Shown here piece by piece: positions 1 through 5,947 of a stretch of 7,412 nt of DNA (its first letter is position 1; the number at the start of each line of letters is the position of its first letter). This DNA comes from Butyrivibrio sp. (lineage in GTDB: Bacteria > Bacillota_A > Clostridia > Lachnospirales > Lachnospiraceae): NCBI RefSeq assembly GCF_024699075.1, contig NZ_JAILQF010000239.1:1-7412 (forward strand), given 5' to 3'. The notes beneath the pieces are model-generated. The model was not told the DNA's origin. It did no database searches and was given only the letters and a program-made list of their open reading frames with translations. Position numbers and translations under genes: made by a program.

Positions 1-2048
1 GAGTCGACTGTGATATCCATAACATTGTCCTTGTAATATACAAAGAATATTCCTTCTTCCTCAGTACTTGTCTCTACTGCTACTTCTCTGCTGCCTTCAT
101 ATAATGTAAGAGACGGTGTCAGTACTTTAAGAGACGAAGCAGTTATTGAATTCTTAAGGCTTATCTGCGCCATAAGCTTGTAAGCATCTGTATTTACGTA
201 CTCAAGAATATTGGAGCCTTCCTCTACTTCAAGTGTACTCATGATCTGGTCCTGGATCGTCTCTACATAAAAGCCTGTTGATTCATCCCACTTAACTCTT
301 GTAAGTATTATCTGATTATCCTTGATCTGGGTACTTATCGTGTAATTGCCATCTGATGTGTAATTTTCAAGAAGTCGTCCTTCCTTATCCTGTATTCTTA
401 TTGAATACATTGCATATACAGGATTGCCCATCTGGTCATTGTGGATGTCTTCTTCTTTGACAAGGCCATATACAAGGTCGTCGTCCATATATCCAAGAAG
501 TATTATATATTCGCCATCATCAGGCTCTACAGTAGTAACTGCCTGAGTTGCAAAGTTCATGATATTTATGGACTTAAGTCCTTTAGTTGTAGTATTGTCC
601 TGCCAGGCTATCATCTCTCTTGATTCAGGCATTTCATATGTGCAGCCAAGCATGTTCTCAATGACAGCCTCATAGGTTCTACCTTCAAGGTCTACAGCAA
701 GAAGGTCACTTCCAAGCATTACATAGAACTGGCTGCTGTTACCAAGTGTTGCAATCTTGTCAGCATAAGCCATTATGATATCTTCTGACTGATTGCTTGG
801 TATGAAGACCTGCTCTTCAACCGTATTGGTTGATGCATTGTAGAAATATACCGCTATTCCTACTTTACCCTCATGATCTCCTCTGTTCATGTATCCTGCA
901 ACAGAGAATTCCACGTTACCTGCTTCATCTATATTCAGGATCTGAATTGAACTGTTCTGAAGTGTGCATCTCGAGTCATTATTTTTTTCATCATAAAATC
1001 CAAAGATGTAGGCAAGCTTATTGCTTGTAACATTATAGGAAAAGAGTCTGTCCTGACTTACAAAGGCAAAAGCGGATCCGCCTTCGTTTTCTGTAAATTC
1101 AATCTCATCAGTATCTGATATCTTGAGATCAACTGCATTAGAGTCAAATAGTGATTTATCCGGCTCAAATATACTGTTCATGGTGCGCTCATAATTTAAC
1201 AGATATATTCTGTCAGATGTATAGCGGACTCTGAAATACTCTTCCACGTTGCAGGTGAATTCTTCGTCGCCGCCTACAACTACCTGATATTTAAGGAGAA
1301 AACTTCCTGTCTGCTCATGGAGATCTACAGTCATAACTTCAGGCTCTGTGTGAGACTTTATTTCAAGATCTCCCCAGGTTACCTGACTTAAGCTTGAGTT
1401 GATATTGACCTTTGCGTAGGATGTATTATCACCTGATGAATTGGATTCAAGATAGGTCTTTAATTCTTCAGATGCTTTTTCTTTGTCAAAAGTTGTTTCA
1501 GAAAAATATTTTACAAAATCAATCTTCTCATCAAAATAGTAGCGCTCTTCATCGCCTGTCCATACAATCCTTGAAATATATCTGATGGTCTGATCATTAA
1601 CATCAGCCATTATTACAAGGGCATATTCTGTATTTTCATCAATAAGGTCTTTGATCTGGAAATTAAGTGTTACGCTATCATCAGATGAATTCTCAGAAGT
1701 ATCTGTAATCTGCGTACTCTCAACAAGGCTGCTTCCATCAAGGGTTCTTACTTCAAATCTGTAATTTGATGCTTCCTTTCCATATAGGTCCATAACTGCA
1801 GAGATCTCTCTCTCCTGCCCTGTTGGAATTACTGTCCCGTGTATGTACCTTACATCCATTTCAGATGTATAGCCGTAAAGTGTGCACAGCTTTGTGTTAT
1901 TTTCTAAAAGAGATACGGTTGGAAGGGTAGCCGAAGACATCTGATAAGTCATGTCGCTGCTTTGGTGATTGGTAAAGCGGCTTATCAGGATAAGGCTTGT
2001 GATGAAAACTATAATTATATATATGATCTTTATTATCGTTTTTTTCAT
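1..2048 (-). CDS. Large membrane-anchored extracellular protein of unknown family (C-terminus cut by window edge)
   Basis: I read an uninterrupted frame of 682 complete codons from the ATG at 2048 down to the left edge with no stop. An in-frame TAA lies three codons upstream of the ATG, so no earlier start is available. The N-terminus (MKKTII) is followed by a hydrophobic stretch at about residues 5-23 and then a polar region, with no cysteine at a lipobox position. This predicts an N-terminal anchor or uncleaved signal with the bulk outside the membrane. The rest is rich in Asp, Glu, Ser and Thr, with alternating beta-like segments and several blade-like stretches (residues 385-403 contain GYMNRGDHEG). 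The composition suggests beta-sandwich or beta-propeller modules. I do not recognise a catalytic motif or a named family. The Shine-Dalgarno is weak. The gene diverges from the DUF402 gene. Coding is certain; function is unknown. Confidence 0.85.
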   Translation of the reverse strand, partial: MKKTIIKIIYIIIVFITSLILISRFTNHQSSDMTYQMSSATLPTVSLLENNTKLCTLYGYTSEMDVRYIHGTVIPTGQEREISAVMDLYGKEASNYRFEVRTLDGSSLVESTQITDTSENSSDDSVTLNFQIKDLIDENTEYALVIMADVNDQTIRYISRIVWTGDEERYYFDEKIDFVKYFSETTFDKEKASEELKTYLESNSSGDNTSYAKVNINSSLSQVTWGDLEIKSHTEPEVMTVDLHEQTGSFLLKYQVVVGGDEEFTCNVEEYFRVRYTSDRIYLLNYERTMNSIFEPDKSLFDSNAVDLKISDTDEIEFTENEGGSAFAFVSQDRLFSYNVTSNKLAYIFGFYDEKNNDSRCTLQNSSIQILNIDEAGNVEFSVAGYMNRGDHEGKVGIAVYFYNASTNTVEEQVFIPSNQSEDIIMAYADKIATLGNSSQFYVMLGSDLLAVDLEGRTYEAVIENMLGCTYEMPESREMIAWQDNTTTKGLKSINIMNFATQAVTTVEPDDGEYIILLGYMDDDLVYGLVKEEDIHNDQMGNPVYAMYSIRIQDKEGRLLENYTSDGNYTISTQIKDNQIILTRVKWDESTGFYVETIQDQIMSTLEVEEGSNILEYVNTDAYKLMAQISLKNSITASSLKVLTPSLTLYEGSREVAVETSTEEEGIFFVYYKDNVMDITVD

Positions 2049-2065
2049 AATATGTTAACCACTTA

Positions 2066-2082
2066 AATTCAAATTTTGAATT
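2066..2082. repeat. 17-bp palindrome in the leader of the large surface-protein gene
   Basis: AATTCAAA and TTTGAATT form perfect 8-bp arms around one central T. The element ends 18 bp upstream of the ATG at 2048, close to or within its 5' leader. The symmetry would suit a dimeric repressor site, but the DNA is very AT-rich and no regulator is known, so function is speculative. Confidence 0.4.
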
Positions 2083-2094
2083 ATAAATCACAAA

Positions 2095-2113
2095 ATCCGC
2101 TTTTTATGCGGAT
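2095..2113 (-). promoter_or_regulatory. GC-rich hairpin upstream of the surface-protein gene
   Basis: ATCCGC and GCGGAT form a perfect 6-bp stem around a 7-nt loop. Read on the minus strand the stem is followed by TTTTG, so it resembles a weak intrinsic terminator or attenuator. It lies about 47 bp upstream of the ATG at 2048 with no minus-strand gene immediately upstream. It would therefore act either in that gene's own leader or to stop stray antisense transcription from the DUF402 side. The T-run is short. Confidence 0.35.
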
Positions 2114-2177
2114 CCTGTAAAATTTGCTCTGCACAGTCCTGCATGTATGCTAATTGTATAGATATATATAATTTAAC

Positions 2178-2213
2178 TTACTATTTGACTTATTATCGGT
2201 TACAATGTAAGCT
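2178..2213 (+). promoter_or_regulatory. Candidate promoter region for the DUF402 gene
   Basis: TTGACT at 2185-2190 matches a -35 box in five of six positions and is followed at 17 bp by TAAGCT (2208-2213), a poor -10. A second pairing is TTACTA (2178-2183), 17 bp, then TACAAT (2201-2206), which has the better -10 but a poorer -35. The two overlap, so I give the region, not one promoter. It ends 50 bp before the proposed start at 2264. No convincing minus-strand promoter for the divergent gene was found in the 2049-2263 gap. Confidence 0.4.
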
Positions 2214-2253
2214 AATTTTAATAACCTATAGTTTAGCATATGTGGAAAACCGT

Positions 2254-2260
2254 GAGGTGG
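2254..2260 (+). promoter_or_regulatory. Shine-Dalgarno that fixes the DUF402 start
   Basis: GAGGTGG lies 3 nt before the ATG at 2264. The in-frame ATG at 2240 has only AT-rich sequence before it and no purine-rich site, and it would place this Shine-Dalgarno inside the coding region. The start at 2264 is therefore preferred, although the spacing is on the short side. Confidence 0.6.
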
Positions 2261-2263
2261 AAT

Positions 2264-2773
2264 ATGGACAATCCAATTCTGTACCGTAAGCGGATAATAC
2301 CAGATGAGTGTATTAAATTAAAGGATGACGTCATTCTCTATCATGATTCAAGCATGATCATGACGTCGTGGCGCGCTTTTCGCCAAAAAGATTATCTTTC
2401 TTACGGGTATTCCTGTTATTTCCTAGAACGCGGCATTAAAATGAGTAAGTTCTACAGGGCTGATGGTACTTTCAGCATGTGGTATTTTGACATTGTCTCA
2501 TACCAGAAGGGTCCTGAAGATAACTCAGTTATGGTCGTAGATCTTCTGGCTGATGTCATAATCTATCCAGACTATCATTTCAAGGTCGTCGATCTTGACG
2601 AGCTTGCAACTGCGCTTGATCAAAATCTTATAACAGCCGGCCAGATGCACGAGTGCCTTGAAAATCTGGACAGCCTTCTAAAAGTCATATACGAAGGAAG
2701 ACTCCCGGAGCTTTACATGCCTCTTGAACTACAGATAGCCAAGTGGAAAAATGTCACAGCAGACACCCATTAA
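2264..2773 (+). CDS. DUF402 family protein (FomD/Ntdp-like putative nucleotide phosphatase)
   Basis: The 169-residue product carries the DUF402 signature. A central block at about residues 62-115 contains KFYRADG, MWYFDI, VVDLLADVIIYPD and VVDLDEL, whose clustered acidic residues (D93, D97, D103, D110, D112, E113) match the metal-binding face of the family. The region after residue 115 is helical. Characterised relatives are the S. aureus nucleoside tri/diphosphatase Ntdp and Streptomyces FomD, so a metal-dependent phosphatase acting on nucleotides is plausible; the actual substrate cannot be read from sequence. There is no signal peptide, so it is cytoplasmic. An upstream in-frame ATG at 2240 would add eight residues but lacks a ribosome-binding site. 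It is the only plus-strand gene here and appears monocistronic. Its stop is 17 bp from the stop of the convergent hydrolase gene. Confidence 0.85.
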   Translation: MDNPILYRKRIIPDECIKLKDDVILYHDSSMIMTSWRAFRQKDYLSYGYSCYFLERGIKMSKFYRADGTFSMWYFDIVSYQKGPEDNSVMVVDLLADVIIYPDYHFKVVDLDELATALDQNLITAGQMHECLENLDSLLKVIYEGRLPELYMPLELQIAKWKNVTADTH

Positions 2774-2781
2774 ATTGCTGT
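2747..2781 (-). terminator. Weak candidate terminator after the cell-wall hydrolase gene
   Basis: On the minus strand ACAGCA (2781-2776) pairs perfectly with TGCTGT (2761-2756) across a 14-nt loop. TTTTT follows at 2751-2747 after a 4-nt offset (GACA). It starts 10 bp past the hydrolase stop and lies over the 3' end of the convergent DUF402 gene. The large loop and the offset make it a poor intrinsic terminator; nothing better is visible at this convergent junction. Confidence 0.3.
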
Positions 2782-2790
2782 ATCCCTGTC

Positions 2791-3999
2791 TTAATAGAAG
2801 ATATGTCCGCCTATCTGTATGCCTTCAAGTCCCGGTATAGGTGTCCTGAAATATACACAGGTTCCTACATTGGTAACTCCGCTCATGGCTTCATCTGCTG
2901 CCTGATAGCAGGAAGCTGTTGCCTTGTCCTGTGACAGGGCAAGCTCAAGTCGTCCACTTGCAACAGGTGAAAACTGTTTGCTTTGATATATTACTCCGAC
3001 AACTGTGTCCGGATATACGCTTGATAATACTCTATTAATTACAACTGCGCCTACAGCAAGCTGTCCTGCATAGGATTCGCCACCTGCCTCGCAGTATATA
3101 AGATTTGCAAGAAGATATCTGTCACCTTCTGCAAATGATACTTCTGATATATCTCTCCAGGATGAAGCAGCAGCAAGCCTTGAAAGCCTTATCTCTTCTT
3201 CAAGCTTCTTCTGGAGTTCTTCTATATCATCATCTTTAGCAGCGATTTCTGCTTCCTTGGCTTCCGCCTCCTGCTCCGCCGCATCGATCTGATCTGAATA
3301 ATTACTTACAGCACTACTTGTAGAAGCTACAAGTCCTGATACCCTGTTCTGCTCTTCCTGCTGGGCAGCCTGATATTCTTCAAGCTCTGCCTGCTCTGAT
3401 TCCAGAAGCGCCTTGGCTTCTTCGATCTGAGCTACCGTAGTCTGATATGCTATAAGCTGCTGCCTGTCATATTCCGAAAGACGGGCTATATACTCACTGT
3501 TGTTCAAAAAGTCCCCAAAACTCTTTGATTCCAATAATATTTCTATAAGCACGAAATCCTGTGATTCGTAGATGAACTGGACACGCTTTTTCATTGCAGC
3601 ATACTGATCAGCTTCTGTCTGCATTGCTGCCTCAAGCTGGGCCTTGGTCTCTTCTATTTCTGCTTCCTTGGCATCCATATCCGATTCAATCTGAGCAAGA
3701 TTGTCACTGACATCAGTCAGCTGAGAATTAAGGTCTGAAAGCTCCGACTTAAGGTCACTTTGCTCTGACTTAAGGTCGCTTATGTCCTCATTTTTCTCAT
3801 CAAGCTCATTTTGCAGATTTTCGCGCTCTTCTTTTGCATCATCCAAAGCTTTTCTGGTCTCAGAAGTTGCATACGCTTTATATGGCACATTTACCGCAGC
3901 AAAGCGTATACAAATCGAAGTCACGACACATAGTGCCATGACTCGAATTGCTCTTTTAAACCGTAGCTGTGGACTTTTGCTCCCCACATTTTTTGCCAT
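2791..3999 (-). CDS. Secreted cell-wall hydrolase: PcsB-like coiled coil plus SleB-type Hydrolase_2 domain
   Basis: The 402-residue protein begins with a basic N-terminus, a hydrophobic segment at about residues 20-36 and a likely signal-peptidase site after AYA (residues 42-44), so it is exported. Residues about 46-285 are heptad-rich and highly charged (Glu, Lys, Asp, Gln), a long coiled coil like the N-terminal part of PcsB-type murein hydrolases. Residues about 295-402 are a SleB/CwlJ Hydrolase_2 domain: YCEAGGES (302-309), [14 protein letters not shown] and the terminal GGHIFY. E304 aligns with the catalytic glutamate of SleB, a lytic transglycosylase that cleaves muramic acid-N-acetylglucosamine bonds. 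The coiled coil probably controls or localises the enzyme, as in PcsB with FtsEX; that is inference. The start is 12 bp from the dCMP deaminase stop codon, with GGGAA as Shine-Dalgarno. It could serve in cell separation, or in spore germination if the host sporulates. Confidence 0.9.
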   Translation of the reverse strand: MAKNVGSKSPQLRFKRAIRVMALCVVTSICIRFAAVNVPYKAYATSETRKALDDAKEERENLQNELDEKNEDISDLKSEQSDLKSELSDLNSQLTDVSDNLAQIESDMDAKEAEIEETKAQLEAAMQTEADQYAAMKKRVQFIYESQDFVLIEILLESKSFGDFLNNSEYIARLSEYDRQQLIAYQTTVAQIEEAKALLESEQAELEEYQAAQQEEQNRVSGLVASTSSAVSNYSDQIDAAEQEAEAKEAEIAAKDDDIEELQKKLEEEIRLSRLAAASSWRDISEVSFAEGDRYLLANLIYCEAGGESYAGQLAVGAVVINRVLSSVYPDTVVGVIYQSKQFSPVASGRLELALSQDKATASCYQAADEAMSGVTNVGTCVYFRTPIPGLEGIQIGGHIFY

Positions 4000-4011
4000 A
4001 GATATTCCCGT

Positions 4012-4494
4012 TTAAAGTGAAATATGTATATTACGACCTGTACTCTGATACTGATAATATCTTACGCCTGCAGCGTTGAACATCTTCTTGGACGCTCTTG
4101 TAGACGCAGTGTTCTCATACTTATCACTGTCATAAATGACAGTTCTGATGCCTGCCTGAATGATTGCCTTGGCACATTCATTACATGGAAAAAGAGATAC
4201 ATATATCTTTGCACCTTCAAGCGAGCCACCGCGATAATTAAGTATCGCATTAAGCTCTGAATGAGTTACGAAAGGATACTTTGTAGCAAGTTCATCCTCG
4301 CCGTCTCTCTCCCATGGAAATTCTTCGTCAGAGCATCCTTTTGGGAAACCGTTATAACCCATGGATAAAATCTTATTGTCTTCACTTACGATGCATGAAC
4401 CTACCTGTGTATTAGGATCCTTGGATCTTAAACCGGCAAGCTTTGCAACTCCCATAAAGTATTCATCCCAGGTAATATAATCTTCTCTTTTCAT
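4012..4494 (-). CDS. comEB: Deoxycytidylate (dCMP) deaminase, ComEB-type
   Basis: The 160-residue cytosolic enzyme should convert dCMP to dUMP, feeding thymidylate synthesis. The zinc site is visible: H78-S79-E80 (the proton-shuttling glutamate, in a HSE instead of the usual HAE) and P103-C104-N105-E106-C107. The early stretch SKDPNTQVGSCIV and the GYNGFP motif (46-51) are typical of the dCMP deaminase branch and not of cytidine or guanine deaminases. C54 (in KGCSDEE) and H78 fit the second zinc-ligand pattern seen in some members. The start is the ATG at 4494, preceded by GGGGAG at 4504-4499; a TTG-initiated reading from 4506 has no ribosome-binding site and would bury it. The gene starts 17 bp after the upp stop and ends 12 bp before the hydrolase start region, so it is very likely cotranscribed with both. 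The symbol follows B. subtilis usage; a role in competence is not implied. Confidence 0.92.
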   Translation of the reverse strand: MKREDYITWDEYFMGVAKLAGLRSKDPNTQVGSCIVSEDNKILSMGYNGFPKGCSDEEFPWERDGEDELATKYPFVTHSELNAILNYRGGSLEGAKIYVSLFPCNECAKAIIQAGIRTVIYDSDKYENTASTRASKKMFNAAGVRYYQYQSTGRNIHISL

Positions 4495-4498
4495 AGTA

Positions 4499-4504
4499 CT
4501 CCCC
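4499..4504 (-). promoter_or_regulatory. Shine-Dalgarno of the dCMP deaminase gene
   Basis: GGGGAG on the minus strand lies four nucleotides before the ATG at 4494. It decides the start against the in-frame TTG at 4506, which would overlap it. Confidence 0.75.
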
Positions 4505-4511
4505 AAAATAA

Positions 4512-5141
4512 TTATTTTGTTCCGAAAATTCTATCTCCTGCATCACCAAGTCCGGGTACGATATATCCGTTCTCGTTGAGCTTCTCATCAACAGTTCCGA
4601 TAAAGATATCTATATCAGGATGTGCTTCCTGAACAGCCTTGATTCCTTCAGGAGCTGCAATGATGCACATGAAGTGAATGTGCTTGCATCCCTTGTCCTT
4701 GAGCATCTGAATAGCTGCTGCTGAAGATCCGCCTGTTGCAAGCATAGGATCTACTACGAAGATCTCTCTTTCTGTAACATCAGCAGGAAGCTTGCAGTAA
4801 TACTCTACAGGCTTAAGTGTCTCAGGGTCACGATAAAGACCTATATGACCAACCTTAGCTGCCGGTATAAGCTCAAGCATACCATCAACCATGCCAAGAC
4901 CTGCACGAAGGATCGGTACTACGCAAAGCTTTCTACCTTTAAGTTCCTGAACTACTGTCTTAGTAATGGGAGTTTCAATCTCAACATCCTGAAGCTCCAA
5001 GTCTCTTGTTGCTTCATAGCAGATAAGTTCTGCTATCTCACCTATGATTCTTCTGAACTCATTTGTACCTGTTGTTTTTCTTCTGATCAGACCAATCTTG
5101 TGTTTGATAAGTGGGTGATCCATTACTACTATTTTAGACAT
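4512..5141 (-). CDS. upp: Uracil phosphoribosyltransferase
   Basis: The 209-residue protein has the standard length and all key motifs of UPRTase, which makes UMP and pyrophosphate from uracil and PRPP in the cytosol. The PRPP-binding loop [15 protein letters not shown] lies at 129-143, the R79-A-G-L motif (PILRAGLGM) precedes it, and the uracil-recognition segment [13 protein letters not shown] lies at 192-204. The ATG at 5141 is preceded by AAGGAGA at good spacing. A possible promoter, a hairpin with a T6 tract and an inverted repeat covering the Shine-Dalgarno lie in the upstream gap, so expression may be controlled in the leader. It is the first gene of a probable three-gene unit with the dCMP deaminase and cell-wall hydrolase. 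The first two form a coherent pyrimidine-salvage pair. Confidence 0.97.
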   Translation of the reverse strand: MSKIVVMDHPLIKHKIGLIRRKTTGTNEFRRIIGEIAELICYEATRDLELQDVEIETPITKTVVQELKGRKLCVVPILRAGLGMVDGMLELIPAAKVGHIGLYRDPETLKPVEYYCKLPADVTEREIFVVDPMLATGGSSAAAIQMLKDKGCKHIHFMCIIAAPEGIKAVQEAHPDIDIFIGTVDEKLNENGYIVPGLGDAGDRIFGTK

Positions 5142-5148
5142 TTTCTTC

Positions 5149-5180
5149 TCCTTATATATAAGTTAGTACAGGTATAAGGA
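5149..5180 (-). promoter_or_regulatory. Inverted repeat that could mask the upp Shine-Dalgarno
   Basis: On the minus strand TCCTTATA (5180-5173) is perfectly complementary to TATAAGGA (5156-5149), which contains the AAGGA core of the upp ribosome-binding site. The loop is 16 nt. A second ATAAGG at 5215-5210, upstream of the terminator-like hairpin, could compete for the same CCTTAT. This gives two alternative structures, one with the ribosome-binding site hidden and one with it free. The stem is mostly A-U, so it is weak, and regulation is only inferred. Confidence 0.35.
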
Positions 5181-5199
5181 AAAAAGCTTTGAACAAAGC
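5180..5199 (-). terminator. Intrinsic-terminator-like hairpin between rpiB and upp
   Basis: On the minus strand GCTTT-GTTC-AAAGC forms a 5-bp stem with a 4-nt loop (or six base pairs around a 2-nt loop) followed directly by T6. It lies 189 bp past the rpiB stop and 38 bp before the upp ATG. It may end rpiB transcripts, or act as a leader attenuator for upp if the promoter at 5223-5252 is used. The stem is short and holds only two G-C pairs. Confidence 0.5.
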
Positions 5200-5222
5200 C
5201 TCATATTACCCTTATCCCCATT

Positions 5223-5252
5223 AATATGTGCTTATTTTTAAACCTTGATCAA
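5223..5252 (-). promoter_or_regulatory. Candidate promoter for the upp operon
   Basis: Minus-strand TTGATC (5252-5247) and CATATT (5228-5223) each match the sigma-A consensus at four of six positions with 18-bp spacing. Transcription would begin near 5216, giving a leader of about 75 nt that includes the T6 hairpin and the Shine-Dalgarno inverted repeat. The match is modest, and no better pair was seen between the 38-bp repeats and upp. Confidence 0.3.
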
Positions 5253-5269
5253 TAATAATAGCTCATACT

Positions 5270-5380
5270 ATCATCATTACCAAAATCATCCGGTCATAAC
5301 TTTGATCATCACTATTACCCAAATCATCTGGTTGTGACTTTGATCATTACTCTTACCCAAATCATCTGGTCATGATCTTA
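5270..5380. repeat. Three imperfect tandem copies of a 38-bp unit upstream of upp
   Basis: Copies lie at 5270-5304 (35 bp, missing 3 bp), 5305-5342 (38 bp) and 5343-5380 (38 bp). Plus-strand landmarks shared in order are ATCAT(C/T), TTACC(C/A)AAATCATC(T/C)GGT, and a closing block resembling CATGACTTTG. The unit junctions carry the palindrome TGATCA at 5303-5308 and 5341-5346, exactly 38 bp apart; another TTGATCAA occurs at 5245-5252. A 38-bp period is not a multiple of three and all frames carry stops, so the array is non-coding. It fills the space from just after the rpiB stop to about 18 bp before the candidate upp promoter. It could be a set of regulator sites or simple slippage DNA. Confidence 0.75.
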
Positions 5381-5388
5381 TATTACGA

Positions 5389-5826
5389 TCAGGCTTCCAT
5401 ATCCATCATTTTACTGATTCTGCGGCTATGCTTTTCAAGTCCTGAGAACTCTGTATCAAGGAATGTATCTACGATCTCGCATCCAAGTACAGGGCCTACA
5501 AACCCGCCGCCCATTGCAAGGACATTAGCATCATTGTGCTCTCTTGTAAGTCTTGCTGTTGATACTTCAGAGCAAAGTGCACATCTTATGCCTTTAACTT
5601 TGTTAGCTACCATAGAAATTCCAATTCCTGTTGTGCAGATAACGATGCCCTTTTCGCATTCTCCGGAAGCTACAGCCTCAGCTGCTGCCTTACCAAAATC
5701 AGGATAATCGCAGGAATTCTTGTCATAGGTACCAAAATCCTTGTACTCAATTCCTCTTTCCTTAAGGTGCTCCATTACTGCAACTTTAAGATCATAACCG
5801 CCGTGGTCACTTCCAAGTGCTATCAT
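5389..5826 (-). CDS. rpiB: Ribose-5-phosphate isomerase B (RpiB/LacAB family)
   Basis: The 145-residue cytosolic enzyme should interconvert ribose-5-phosphate and ribulose-5-phosphate in the non-oxidative pentose phosphate pathway, supplying PRPP. Family landmarks are GSDHGG (5-10), DYPDFG (40-45), the catalytic-cysteine loop C64-T-T-G-I-G (64-69), R81 in GIRCAL, and EHNDANVLAMGGG (96-108) with H97 as the ring-opening/base residue. The C-terminal EFSGLEKHSRRI is also typical. The position after the cysteine is Thr where many RpiB enzymes have Gly, a variation and not a lesion. The ATG at 5826 is chosen because GGAAGGAAG precedes it by 8 nt and the product then begins MIALGSDHGG at the usual length; a reading from 5862 would add 12 non-conserved residues and run through the ribosome-binding site. 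LacA/LacB-like specificity cannot be fully excluded, but no tagatose-pathway gene is nearby. Confidence 0.93.
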   Translation of the reverse strand: MIALGSDHGGYDLKVAVMEHLKERGIEYKDFGTYDKNSCDYPDFGKAAAEAVASGECEKGIVICTTGIGISMVANKVKGIRCALCSEVSTARLTREHNDANVLAMGGGFVGPVLGCEIVDTFLDTEFSGLEKHSRRISKMMDMEA

Positions 5827-5857
5827 TACTAATACTTCCTTCCTGTTAAAACAACGC

Positions 5858-5883
5858 AGCATAAATATGCTTAACTATAGTTA
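5858..5883. repeat. Two adjacent palindromes in the rpiB leader
   Basis: AGCATAAATATGCT (5858-5871) has 6-bp arms around AA. It is followed directly by TAACTATAGTTA (5872-5883), a perfect 12-bp palindrome. They lie just downstream of, and touch, the candidate -10 region of the rpiB promoter, where an operator or a 5'-leader stem-loop would be expected. AT-rich DNA gives such palindromes by chance fairly often. Confidence 0.4.
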
Positions 5884-5911
5884 TATATAGATATTCAATA
5901 AACTAAGACAA
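5882..5911 (-). promoter_or_regulatory. Candidate promoter for rpiB
   Basis: Minus-strand TTGTCT (5911-5906) serves as -35. TATATA follows at 16 bp (5889-5884) or 18 bp (5887-5882). The 121-bp gap between Sua5 and rpiB is larger than the other spacings in the block, which fits an internal promoter, although readthrough from Sua5 remains possible since no terminator is visible between them. Confidence 0.4.
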
Positions 5912-5947
5912 CATTGTAAAAGTCTTAATGAACCGAATTATCTCCAA

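Noticed and set aside
1897..2091. Minus-strand 64-codon frame over the start of the surface-protein gene
   Set aside because: It is shifted relative to the 682-codon intact frame that carries the membrane anchor, and is a shadow of it.
3782..4015. Plus-strand open frame of 77 codons opposite the start of the cell-wall hydrolase
   Set aside because: It is antisense to the charged coiled-coil region; its Ser/Phe-rich product is the mirror of Glu/Lys codons, and there is no ribosome-binding site.
4504..4506. TTG start for the dCMP deaminase
   Set aside because: The ATG at 4494 has an ideal GGGGAG site; the TTG has none and would overlap that site.
4845..5177. Plus-strand open frame of 110 codons over the upp start
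   Set aside because: It is antisense to upp and Cys/Tyr/Leu-rich in a way typical of shadow frames.
5270..5380. CRISPR array
   Set aside because: The copies abut with no unique spacers and are imperfect; three tandem 38-bp units do not fit repeat-spacer structure.
5372..5707. Plus-strand open frame of 111 codons over rpiB
   Set aside because: It is antisense to conserved RpiB motifs and begins inside the 38-bp repeat array; no recognisable protein.
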